51,685 nucleotides of DNA from JBDHUW01 sp039809345 (GTDB taxonomy: Bacteria; Patescibacteriota; Gracilibacteria; Absconditabacterales; Absconditicoccaceae). Within the stretch, counting starts at the first letter, position 1, and every line of letters starts with the position of its first letter. Below the pieces are notes generated by a model, which saw nothing but the letters and a program-made list of their open reading frames with translations, was not told the origin of the DNA and made no database searches. Both the position numbers and the translations under genes were made by a program. Shown piece after piece: positions 43,599 through 51,685 of this stretch. The stretch is taken from the NCBI GenBank assembly GCA_039809345.1, contig JBDHUW010000007.1, positions 1 to 51,685 of the forward strand, in the 5' to 3' direction.

Positions 43599-43906
43599 GA
43601 AACTATAAAGAAATATATAAAATTACTTACAATAATTATACTTATTTCGCGATTTTTTGTCAAAAAACATGATAATTAGATTAGATTTTCATGATAAAAT
43701 AACTAAAGCAGTCACATCGAATTACATAATAATCATATCGGAAAGTAATACAGTCATTTCGAAGGATGCAGAGCAATCTCTGTTTGTATGAGGATTTTTG
43801 TCATAGCTTTTTCTTGGTGGAATTGTTGCAATTGAGAGTAATTTATCTATACTATAATCAATGGATTGGCAACAGTCCTTGCGCAGACTAGTATCTGCAA
43901 ACGCCA
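43599..43906. other. Intergenic region with a dispersed-repeat copy
   Basis: About 300 bp between the membrane-protein start and the 3' end of the PemK-like gene. Apart from the repeat at 43752-43782 nothing specific is seen. Confidence 0.4.
43752..43782. repeat. Diverged copy of the TCATTTCGA...AATCTC dispersed repeat
   Basis: AGTCATTTCGAAGGATGCAG followed by AGCAATCTCTG; shares TCATTTCGA and AATCTC with the element at 40188-40230, though the middle differs (AGGATGCAG versus GCGTAGTGAG). Confidence 0.45.
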
Positions 43907-44353
43907 TTAGAGTAATCTGGTGGCATTTTTTGTATAAAGAAATCTGATATATGTATGAAGAACTTTTTTTGCAAAATTACCTAGTGGTTTATATATACCA
44001 GTACGACAAAGGAATCTTTTCCTATCTATACAGTGTATTTGATTAATGATAATATTGCTTTCTTTCAATCAATATAAAACAGCTCTTTGAATAGGAATAT
44101 AATATTTTTTCATATATGCATGGTTTTGGGTTGTAAGTGGTGCAATCAGTGTCAATCAATTTCACATATTATTTTTGATGACAAATCATACTCTCAAAAA
44201 CTTTCCATCTTTGCTGATTTCATTACCAATATTCATACCATCAAAATACCACCAGAATTCTCACACTTTGATATCGATACTATCTGATGTACTAAACTCA
44301 ATATCTTTCTTTTTATGATTCCATTGATCAAATAGATTAGGAGTTTTTTTCAT
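43907..44353 (-). CDS. PemK/MazF-like toxin domain protein
   Basis: 148 aa. VGEFWWYFDGMNIGNEISKDGKFLRVGFVIKNN (about 31-63) matches the MazF/PemK start (kGdIWwvdlgpniGsEisk.RpvlVl.n). GLTLIAPLTTQ and INQIHCIDRKRFLCRTGIYKPL match the later strand (l.Q.r.id.kRl....G). MazF proteins are endoribonucleases. Five or more UGA glycines. No antitoxin gene is obvious next to it, so it may be orphan or use a distant partner. Confidence 0.75.
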
Positions 44354-44431
44354 AATAATCAATAAAATAGTAAACCCTCGATTCTATACGAAAACAACTT
44401 TCAGAAAACAAAGAATAACCTATGAAAAAAA

Positions 44432-44465
44432 TACATACAAAAAATCCTGAAATACATCAGGATTT
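44432..44465 (-). terminator. Rho-independent terminator after the 57-aa gene
   Basis: AAATCCTGA/TCAGGATTT (44442-44450 with 44457-44465) preceded by an A-run; gives a U-run on the minus strand 23 bp after the stop of the 57-aa protein. Confidence 0.75.
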
Positions 44466-44488
44466 ATTTTGCTATCATGCTTCCCTTC

Positions 44489-44662
44489 TTATCTTCCCTT
44501 TGCTGCTCCTCTTACTGCTCTCTTCACACCAGGATTTTTCCCCATACTGTTAAATTTCCCATTTTTGTTATTGTGAAGATGTTGCATTGCAGCTGGGTTT
44601 GATGGTCATTGTATTTTTCTGGCAATGACATCAGGCATTTTTGATTTCTTTTCTTCCGACAT
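44489..44662 (-). CDS. Small basic protein (57 aa)
   Basis: MSEEKKSKMPDVIARKIQG..., ending GVKRAVRGAAKGR. Strongly basic C-terminal half with HLHNNKNGKFNSMGKNPG. Likely nucleic-acid associated by composition, but no family recognised. A perfect terminator right after the stop and a compact reading frame with UGA at Gly positions support it as a real gene. Confidence 0.6.
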
Positions 44663-44730
44663 GGTGATGTGTAGATTTAAGTATAAATACCCTATATTGG
44701 TATGAATTTACTAGAATTAATCAACAGTAT

Positions 44731-44970
44731 TTAGTATTCTAGCTCCCCCATCACGTGGTCATGTGATTGCTTCTGTAATCTCTTGAAAGTGTTTATGAGA
44801 TCTCATTCGCACAGATCAACGTCCTCAAAGAATCTTGTAGATTTGGTCAATGTGTCCCCGTTTTCATCGATGATTGCTCGTCATACACTGTTGTCTGGTC
44901 ATGAGGTAATTGTCGAGAAGCACTGTATGCTTTCGATCATCCCTAGTTCTCTAAGGTGTGGTTGTGACAT
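44731..44970 (-). CDS. Hypothetical protein (79 aa)
   Basis: MSQPHLRELGMIESIQ..., three UGAs at Gly positions, ends TAA. Acidic middle (IIDENGDTLTKSTRFFEDVDLCEGD) and helical C-terminus; no family recognised. Supported by length and absence of any competing frame, so moderate confidence only. Confidence 0.5.
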
Positions 44971-45110
44971 GATTGTGATTATATCTATAAAACCTTATTT
45001 GCTAAGAAGCTTAATTTTATTATCCATATACTATACTTTTCTAATATATAAACAAGTCATGTTAGATTTGTAGAATTATTTGCATTTTGTGTTTTTTTGA
45101 GTAAACTATC

Positions 45111-45163
45111 TACTGTGCACTGTGAACAGTAAATAGTGAACAGTAATTAGTGCACAGTAAAAT
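45111..45163. repeat. Three tandem 14-bp units bounded by an 11-bp inverted repeat
   Basis: GTGAACAGTAAATA (45122-45135), GTGAACAGTAATTA (45136-45149) and GTGCACAGTAAAAT (45150-45163) are direct repeats. TACTGTGCACT (45111-45121) is the exact reverse complement of 45149-45159. The block ends 22 bp before the HTH-phosphoribosyltransferase start. Iteron- or operator-like. Confidence 0.7.
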
Positions 45164-45185
45164 ATTTATATTGTTTATATCTAAT

Positions 45186-46211
45186 ATGTATAAAGTCACT
45201 TCATTGCAGCCAGTATTAGATTGTTTTGTGTGAGATACATATTATCTCAAAGCTTCTGAAATTACTGAAAAACTTTGAAAATGAAGAACGATTGTTCATA
45301 AATATCTCAAAGAACTTGTTGCACAATGAAAGCTTCGCAAAGTATGATTGGGATCTCGTGCAGTATATGAGTTGGTGTGAAAAATATCAACTATTTCACA
45401 AAATGTTGCTGAAAAAACACCACAGAAGCAATCCTCACTCTCATATGACATCATAGAGGTTTTGCAAGAGTCGTTCTATAAATTCGCTGAAAATGGGGAA
45501 ATACTAGAATGAGTGACCTGATTTAATAAACGATGTACATTGAGGAATTTGCCAGTAGAGGAAAAAGCAAAAACTTACTATAAGGTTAAAACCCATATTG
45601 ATACACTCAAAAACTCATGTGGCGTAATTGAAACTAGCTCTACCTTTGTCAAACATGTCCATACAATGTACTTGGACAAGGTGTATTATGCCGATCAGTA
45701 TAATTGGATGGAATTTGGAAGAGGAAAGCTCGCGGAGATGACGTTCTTTGCTAAACAGTCTCAAAATAAGAAATTAATTAATCAATGCATAGATATGATT
45801 ATTCACAAAATCATTTGCATTGTAGAAAAAAAAGACATTGATTCGATTGCTATTGTGCCACCAAGTATAGCTCGTGTAAACCAATTGCTCAAAATCCTCC
45901 AAAAGAAGCTACAAGTTTTGTGATATCCAATTGTAGGCATAGTGAAATACTACCCTAATCAAATTCCGGTTCCACAGAAATCTTTGAAAACGCGTGAACA
46001 AAGGTTGCGCAATGCTCAGCAAACTATATTAATTTCAGAAAAAAAATGACATCAATACAAAAGAACCCTTCTCATCGATGATTTTGTCTGATCTGGGTCA
46101 AGTCTCAATGAGACTGCTGGCAAACTCAAAGAGATATGAATTAAAAAAGTCTATGGTTTCGCTTTTGTAGGAAATACAAATATGACATATGATGTAATCA
46201 ATGAAGTTTAG
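45186..46211 (+). CDS. Winged-helix protein fused to ComF-like phosphoribosyltransferase
   Basis: 341 aa. N-terminal winged helix (KASEITEKLGKGRTIVHKYLKELVAQGKLRKVGLGSRAVYELV, about 22-65). A middle region of unknown fold contains the FxxK..TF..S repetition. The C-terminal PRTase (about 190-341) resembles ComFC: VPQKSLKTREQRLRNAQQTI, then the PRPP loop LLIDDFVGSGSSLNETAGKLKE (about 290-310) and VYGFAFVGN. The PRTase could sense PRPP and control the HTH, as a PyrR/PurR-like design. It may regulate itself through the tandem repeats just upstream. ComF-like DNA uptake function is the alternative. Confidence 0.8.
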
Positions 46212-46246
46212 ATTGTATTCATTTCCTATAAATCTATAGTTCCACC

Positions 46247-47056
46247 ATGCAAATACTCAAAACCATACTTGATAATATCCTGCAAGAAAAAGAGTTCACC
46301 ATCGCATTTTGGTGAGATTCTTTGGTGTCGACAGAGCGAATTCACCCTAATTTCAGGGATATTATCGAGTATGTGCTCAAAAGTGAGCTAGAGCCATTGG
46401 TATTGGAGAGGTTCCAATCATGAGCATACACCAAAGATTCTTTTGCTGGGCAATACTTGCCATGAGAGGACCTCAGTAGTTACAAGCGAAGACCGCCTAG
46501 CCGAAATATTAGATTTTTGAACCTTGCTAGAGACGGTAGCACGACCAGAGACCGACTACAATGCAAAGAAAGATGGCTAGAGAATCATGTCAATATTGAT
46601 CTTTTGCTTATCATGGGGACGACAAATGATATCTACTACAATCTTCCTTTTGATGAGACAAGCACAAATCTAGCTTCACTATTTGCATATTTCAGAGAAC
46701 TCGACAGAGTTTGACAAGCACTATTCATACCATCCCCTTTCCCATATTGATCATCTGAAAATGTAATCAATAAAAGACAGCAGTATGGTGCTATTGTCCA
46801 GAAAGCTAAAGACATTTTGCAATCTAACCGATGATTCTCTCTGTGGGATGAAACCCAGAAACTATCTGACGAGGAATATAAATCATTTCTCGGTATGGAA
46901 AATAGTGATGGCTCACTGGATCGAGAGCATCCAAATATACTAGGGAATGCCTATATTGCACAGCTGTTTTTGCAGCATATCTTTGGAATTACGTTTGACT
47001 ATAAGCTGTATGTGAAAGAGGTGCTAGAGCAGAAGCGCAAGTTCCCGTTGTATTAA
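46247..47056 (+). CDS. SGNH/GDSL-family hydrolase
   Basis: 269 aa. Block I FTIAFWGDSLVSTER (nucleophile Ser in GDS, about 18-32), block III-like LLIMGTTNDIYYNLP (GxxND at about 121-125), and block V SLDREHPNILGNAYIAQLF (Asp-x-x-His, DREHP at about 222-226). No signal peptide, so cytosolic esterase/lipase-like action on an unknown acyl substrate. Begins 35 bp after the HTH-PRTase stop and probably shares its transcript. Its TAA overlaps the TAA of the convergent gene. Confidence 0.8.
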
Positions 47057-47922
47057 CAGTAGGCCTTTGATTTTTTTTCGAATACTAGATTGCCTGTTTC
47101 CTGATCTACTTCTACTTCACCAATGTGTCATTGTTGTTGTAGTCTGTGGAGTACAGATAAAATATATCAAGCTGATTCAAATTTATTTTCTAGGTAATTT
47201 GGTCCCCCATATTTTGTAACAGCATCTATATGAATATCTTCTTCATCGATTTTTGTATCAGCAAAATACAACATATCCTTCTCTCATACATGCGTTATGA
47301 CATCATCAATATGTCTGTTTTCATCTAGATAGTGGAACAGTGATGAGATCTTGTTGGCATCTTTTGTATCAGTATTTGTGAAGAATCTCGTGAGTTGAAT
47401 GTGTCAATTATCATCTTGTGGATTTGTAGAAAAGGTGTACTTCATAGCTTGGCTGACACTTGGGCTGAATTTGTCTTTTCTTCATATCTGAAACTCTGGG
47501 TCTATAAAAAAGATTGTCATAGTATCTTTTTTTCTTTTAATGACGAAAGTATGTGGGTGTCTTCTATGTGTATCTCAACATGACACAAGTTTCATCGATC
47601 AATACAATCTATCATTTGGGCAGCTTTCCAGCAAGCCCTCTTTCAATTTTCATAAATCAACCTTTGAAAACAATAGTTCTACTAGTTTTTCTTTTTGTGC
47701 TTGGTTAAGGAAACATTGTTTGACATCTGGTATCTGTAGACTCATCTTTTGCATAGCTGCTTCAAAAATATCATTCATAAGATTCTTGAAGCGATAGTTG
47801 AGGTCGCTATTTTTTTCAGGGTCTTTTATTGCCTGTAATAAGAAGCTCGCAAATTTTTTTAATTTGATGACAAGTCTGCTATTCTGTTTTGGATCTCATG
47901 AGGGAGATTGCTTAAGTTGCAT
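47053..47922 (-). CDS. Hypothetical protein (289 aa)
   Basis: 289 aa, mostly helical, no membrane segment and no recognised family. Contains LSLQIPDVKQCFLNQAQKEKLVELLFSK-type helices, then DTHRRHPHTFVIKRKKDTMTIFFIDPEFQIGRKDKFS and VLHRLQQQGHIGEVEVDQETGNLVFEKK at the end, which resembles a winged-helix tail. Starts 27 bp after the stop of the upstream 682-aa gene. The two stop codons at 47053-47056 share the palindrome TTAA with the convergent SGNH gene. Confidence 0.6.
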
Positions 47923-47949
47923 TTTTAATATATCGGAATAAAGTGTCTG

Positions 47950-49998
47950 CTATTTCGGTTGTCTCAACAACGGCATATCAATTGGATCCAATTGTATATT
48001 TGCCCATTGTTTGAAAAGAGTATTTTTCCAATTTTTAAATTTATTCAATATTTTATCCCAAGAATATTTGGTTTTGGTCTGATTATCAAAATCTTCTGGG
48101 AGAAACGATGGCATATCACGACCGACAAGTGTAACTCCTACCAAATATGGTACAGCATAGTGTTTTATAAATATTTGGAAGTTTGCTTTCTCACCGAATA
48201 AGCTTTGGAATGCTTCTTTGTCTCACATATATGAGAGCAATTCTTGTTTTGCTGATTTGTCGCGTTGCATTATCCACTTATTGTAGAGCTCTTGTATCTT
48301 GGCATGTTGCGGCGTACTCTTGTCGAGCTTCCTATCGAAGCTAAGCAAGAGGTTTGTATAAAAGAAGAACGCCTCTTCACTGGTGCTTGCAAGATCTTGT
48401 AACAATTGGTACTCTTTTTCTGAGTATGATGAAATTTTCTTTCATCAAAGTGTTGATACTATATGCTTGTAAGGATTCGTAATTGTCCTTCCTGTGATAG
48501 TATCTTTGAATGAATTATAATATAGTTCATATTTTTGTTTTGATTTCTCACCGAATTCTGAAGATATCGTTGGAATTTGATCAGTCGTATCATTTATATA
48601 ATTATACACTGCGATTGCGACATTGCCATCGAAGAATTTTTTTGTTTCTGGTGCGGCTTGAAATCATGTCTGCCATAGCCCTGCTAGCTTACCAGGGATA
48701 AGTTGTTTATAAATATCCTTGATGGTCTCAAGCGTATTCTCATCCAAATAAGCTCTCTCACTATCAAATTGTCTGATCCCCTGGTTATAGATCTTTTCTA
48801 CTTTAGTCGTGCTGTCAGATAGTTGTTTATACTCATCTTTTATAGTTTGCTGTGGTTTTAGCATTTTCGCTTTCTTGGTATTGAGTGTTTTGATCTCATT
48901 TTCTAGTTTCTTTTTCGTGGTACGCAATTCTTGGAGTTTTATATTTTGTTTTTTTGTCCTTTTTTTGATTCTTTCTAGTTTTGTTATTTCATTTTTACAC
49001 GTATTAAGCTCTATTGTTTTTGACCTTATACTGTTATCAATGTCTGAAATTATGCTATTTAACGAATCTAGACTGAATTTTTTATCTGTCGTCAAAGAAT
49101 CAAGTTCTCAAAGTTCATGATTGATTGAATCAAGTTTTTGATACTCAGGGTCATCTACAAGGTTCTTATTTTCAAAAGGTGTATAAAATGCATCATACAT
49201 TATAGAGGTATTGATATTTTGGACCTCATCTTCTTCTATTTGTAAAAATGTCATATAAGTTGCTACCGTAACTGCTAAGCTGACTGCAAAATCTCAGTCC
49301 CTTGGTGTGATTGACCCATTTTGAAGTCATTTGACACACTCCTCTGGTGTCATATTGAGAAGTTCCGCGATAGAAACAAGTTCTCAAGCTGGATTGAAAA
49401 CTTTGAAATTTGCGATGGTGCTGAGGTATGAGTCGTGGAACATCGGATATCTCTTTTGCAAATATGTGTCTACATCTTTGACAAATATGTTTTGAATTTG
49501 GAAACGAGATACCGATCATTTTTTCATTATCCCAGGTATATCTTCAGCAACCATGTCGACAAGATCCGGTGCCAATCTCCATTCTGCTTTCAGTGCATCT
49601 TCTGTTTGATATGTACTTATCAACAAAGGTATCAGCTTATCTTTCAAATTCTGGTCTAGGCCATTTGCATCCAGTATCGCTGCGAGTGATAATGTGTCAT
49701 TCCCCCCTTCAGTGTTGTCAGAAACAAAACCCATGTCATATTCTACCTCATTTGCCGACACTGGATTTTGTTTGATGCTAATTTCCTTTCCATAATAATC
49801 CTGTTTTTCATGTTGGCGTTGTTTGTATTGATAGTATGCAGTAGCTCAAGTCCCGCCAGTAAGCGCCAACAATAACGATCGTTTGAGAAACTTTCCCAAT
49901 TTGCTTTTTTTGGGTGCAGTGTTCTTCTCAGGATTTTTTGCCTTCTCTTCGCTATTTCCAGGAGAGACGTTGTTTTGTAATGGAGTTTTTGGTGCCAT
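47950..49998 (-). CDS. Large membrane-anchored coiled-coil protein
   Basis: 682 aa in code 25. Charged N-terminus (to about 40), then a weak hydrophobic stretch (FLKRSLLLALTGGTGATAYY), an acidic region, and a long coiled coil at about 300-400 (SIRSKTIELNTCKNEITKLERI, KKLENEIKTLNTKKAKML). The C-terminal half is helical with several aromatic residues (VPYLVGVTLVGRDMPSFLPEDF). No catalytic motif seen. First gene of a two-gene minus-strand unit with the 289-aa protein; divergent from the RNA gene. Confidence 0.6.
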
Positions 49999-50088
49999 GT
50001 TTTTTTGATAAACACATAAATCTATATTATTATATGCATTTTGCGGGATTTGTCAAAAAATGCGCCTTACTGCGCGATGCACAAGGTG

Positions 50089-50117
50089 TTGACATGTTTT
50101 TTGGAAAACATATTATA
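50089..50117 (+). promoter_or_regulatory. Strong sigma70-type promoter of the RNA gene
   Basis: TTGACA (50089-50094) followed 17 nt later by ATTATA (50112-50117), or 16 nt later by TATTAT. Transcription would start near 50123. One of the best promoter matches in the window; no protein gene follows it on this strand. Confidence 0.7.
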
Positions 50118-50122
50118 CGGGT

Positions 50123-50721
50123 TGCTCATAGTAAAGCACATTTAAAAGGATGGTGCACAATCCTGCTAAAAAAATTGTTGCCATATGTGGTATGTTTCTC
50201 CAACATAGCCTTGCTTATATACTCCTAGCGATGCTAGGTAAAGCTTGAGGAAATAATAATTTATGAGAAATGTGTAGCATGTTGTAATCGTTGTAGCTTT
50301 GCTGTGTGCAAATGTTCAAAGGTTCTTTGACACAATGTAGGCATGACTATGCACAGAATTCCATCGCTTATTGGGAATTCATAGCATAGAAGATTCATAG
50401 TCTAATACTAGTTAACCTTTCCTTGTGGCGGAGATCCCATTAGTAGTGGCGAGCGAACATGGAAGAGTCAAGCATTTTTGTGAGTTGGAGAACTGAAACA
50501 TCTAAGTACCCAACGAGAACAAAAGATTAAGGAGTTGTATCTTTTTATTGTAATTCTATGAAAATATAGTATTTGCAATGAAAGTACACATCCAGAGTAG
50601 CTTAATACCAAGAGAAGCTGCAATGGATTATTTACAGCTTTCGTGAGATAAGTTGTAAATGAGGTTGAGGATGTATCTGCGAATTATGTGGGGGAGGCTG
50701 GTCTCGGCGCTCCCTTTTTTT
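50123..50721 (+). ncRNA. Large structured RNA with circularly permuted 23S-rRNA-like segments
   Basis: About 600 nt between a consensus promoter and a GC-rich terminator, with no usable reading frame. Hairpins visible include CCTAGC-gat-GCTAGG and GAATTCC..GGGAATTC. At 50429-50469 it carries a GAGAUC-CCAU-UAGUAGUGGCGAGCGAAC-AUGG stretch, and at 50482-50534 a GAACUGAAACAUCUAAGUAC-type stretch. Both match conserved 23S rRNA domain I, but in reversed order relative to 23S. Stems are kept by different bases: CCAT/ATGG (50437-50440/50459-50462) and GTTGG/CCAAC (50484-50488/50510-50514). Not a normal rRNA. A raiA-like RNA is a possibility I cannot confirm. Confidence 0.75.
50692..50721 (+). terminator. 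Terminator of the structured RNA gene
   Basis: GGGAG (50692-50696) pairs with CTCCC (50710-50714), followed by a run of seven Ts. Confidence 0.8.
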
Positions 50722-50761
50722 ATTGTTTTGCTCTCTTAAGCCAGTCCCCTACTATTTAATA

Positions 50762-51553
50762 TTAGATATTTGGACATTCATAGAGATGGGGCTCCATTCT
50801 GGTTCCAAGTACATATCTAGGCTTATTCTGATTATCGCACATTACACTAAAGTGCATTCAAGGGACTCAGAGAGCATCACATAGATTGCAGAGTGCATAC
50901 GTATTGCTTTTTGATCATTGCAATATGATCATGTGAACTTTATCGTGGACGAGAGAGAATTGTTCTAGAAATTTTCTATAGATATCAAGTCAGTCTATTC
51001 ATCATCAGACAATCGCATGTCTCGGCTCAGCTTTGACAGCTTCATCATATGTTTCTCGCTCTTCATCAGTATTGTATGGCAGGTTGGCACTTAGTGCTAT
51101 ATTAGGTGAAGAGTCGTTGGCGAGTATTGTATGTAATGGTATGAGTAAATCTCATTCATGAAGTTGGAGCTTCAGTCATATTTTTTTTGCATTCTCATGT
51201 GCTATTGCAAGAGCTTGTGGATCGTTATCTATTCAATGGTATTCTATCACAATTCTTTTTCTAATTCTATCATTTTTGAAAATTTCAATAGGTATATGTC
51301 ATGCACCCACTCATATATCCACTACTCTATAGGCATCACACCCCAAATCTTTTCTCATATAAAAGTGAAACATGTCAGCCATTGCAATCGTTTTGTCTCT
51401 TAACTGAAGTGTTTTGAAAGTCTCTTCGTCCTCGAGGAGTTTTTGCCTCTGTGACACTGATAATCACTCAAATACTGACTTACCCTCAGGGACTGGTGTT
51501 AAATCAAATACTTCACCGTAGTTTGTTGACATAAATGTACAGTGCTTAATCAT
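50762..51553 (-). CDS. prmC: PrmC/HemK-like class I methyltransferase
   Basis: 263 aa. Motif I VVDIGVGAGHIPIEIF (about 88-103), YHGIDNDPQALAIAHENAKK (motif II, Asp for SAM ribose), and ANLPYNTDEERETYDEAVKAEPRHAIVGGGIDGLDIYRKFLEQF. The last block is the PrmC signature NPPY...EP..AL.GG.DGL..YR, with NLPY instead of NPPY. PrmC methylates the GGQ glutamine of release factors; in a code-25 cell RF1 alone would remain. Start may be ATG at 51553 or MSTNYGEVF 7 codons in. Confidence 0.78.
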
Positions 51554-51685
51554 AAATAGATTTTAAATATATTGAAACATCATTTCATATCAAGCATATA
51601 TTGACATAGCTTAATTATAATTCGAAATGCACCACCTGATGAATAAGATAGGATTGCTTAAGATTCTAACAATTCTATCAGATGG
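51554..51685. other. AT-rich end of window upstream of prmC
   Basis: About 130 bp with no ORF that I can support. It probably includes the promoter of the minus-strand methyltransferase gene and the start of whatever follows outside the window. Confidence 0.35.

Noticed and set aside
45111..45163. CRISPR array
   Set aside because: The three units are 14 bp, directly abutting, without spacers, and no cas gene is nearby.
49914..50228. 104-aa plus-strand standard-code ORF over the start of the 682-aa gene
   Set aside because: It is antisense to a long minus-strand gene with coherent coiled-coil sequence, and its downstream part overlaps the promoter of the RNA gene; no domain seen.
50401..50560. 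Genuine 23S rRNA gene or its 5' end
   Set aside because: The conserved blocks appear in the wrong order, no other 23S or 16S sequence is present, and a terminator follows about 180 nt later. A plain rRNA gene is excluded.
1..51685. tRNA genes
   Set aside because: Looking for GTTCGA-type T-loops with matching acceptor stems gave no convincing cloverleaf; a tRNAscan-SE run with the CPR code would settle it.

Overview
The window reads sensibly only if UGA is translated as glycine (genetic code 25), which points to a Patescibacteria/CPR member of the Absconditabacteria (SR1)/Gracilibacteria group. The clearest proof is the pilus ATPase at 2886-4463. Its Walker A motif GPTGSGKT has UGA at two of its three glycines, and UGA also sits at glycine positions in the GHxxLATxHTN motif, HsdR GSGKT, HsdM CCGTGG, MetK GAGDQG and many others. 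Every gene called here ends in TAA or TAG. A standard-code ORF finder breaks nearly all of these genes, so all coordinates below were re-derived with UGA = Gly. Composition is AT-rich, intergenic gaps are short, and I saw no tRNA and no CRISPR array.

Layout. 0.1-8.7 kb: a repeat-containing exported protein, a PilB/GspE-type ATPase, an HD-domain (p)ppGpp hydrolase-like protein, two tandem cupins, TruD pseudouridine synthase, a DedA membrane protein and a putative HExxH peptidase. 8.9-20.4 kb: a helicase-exonuclease fusion, an HNH protein, a toxin-antitoxin-like pair with a palindromic operator, a TrmB-type regulator, a methyltransferase fused to a queuosine-salvage glycosidase, an acyltransferase, two exported/surface proteins with overlapping ends, and a P-loop kinase-like protein. 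20.4-24.6 kb: an SDR, two unknown proteins and a Y-family DNA polymerase, all on the minus strand.

24.6-40 kb is a defence/accessory island. It starts with a 739-aa membrane protein that is the only long gene without a single in-frame UGA, suggesting recent import from a standard-code donor. AbiEi/AbiEii, a DUF2726 protein and a 115-bp duplicate of the polymerase gene's 5' end follow. A minus-strand operon comes next: hsdR - NYN RNase - coiled-coil membrane protein - hsdS - hsdM - DUF262/HNH/AlbA fusion - HEPN protein. hsdR is split by what looks like a 4-bp tandem duplication.

40-51.7 kb: metK under a SAM-I riboswitch with terminator, a large membrane protein with repeated motifs, a PemK/MazF-like toxin, an HTH-phosphoribosyltransferase fusion preceded by tandem repeats, an SGNH hydrolase, two unknown proteins, and a PrmC-like methyltransferase. 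Between the last two groups lies an apparent ~600-nt RNA gene with its own promoter and terminator. It contains two segments of 23S rRNA domain I in swapped (circularly permuted) order, and is the most novel-looking object in the window.
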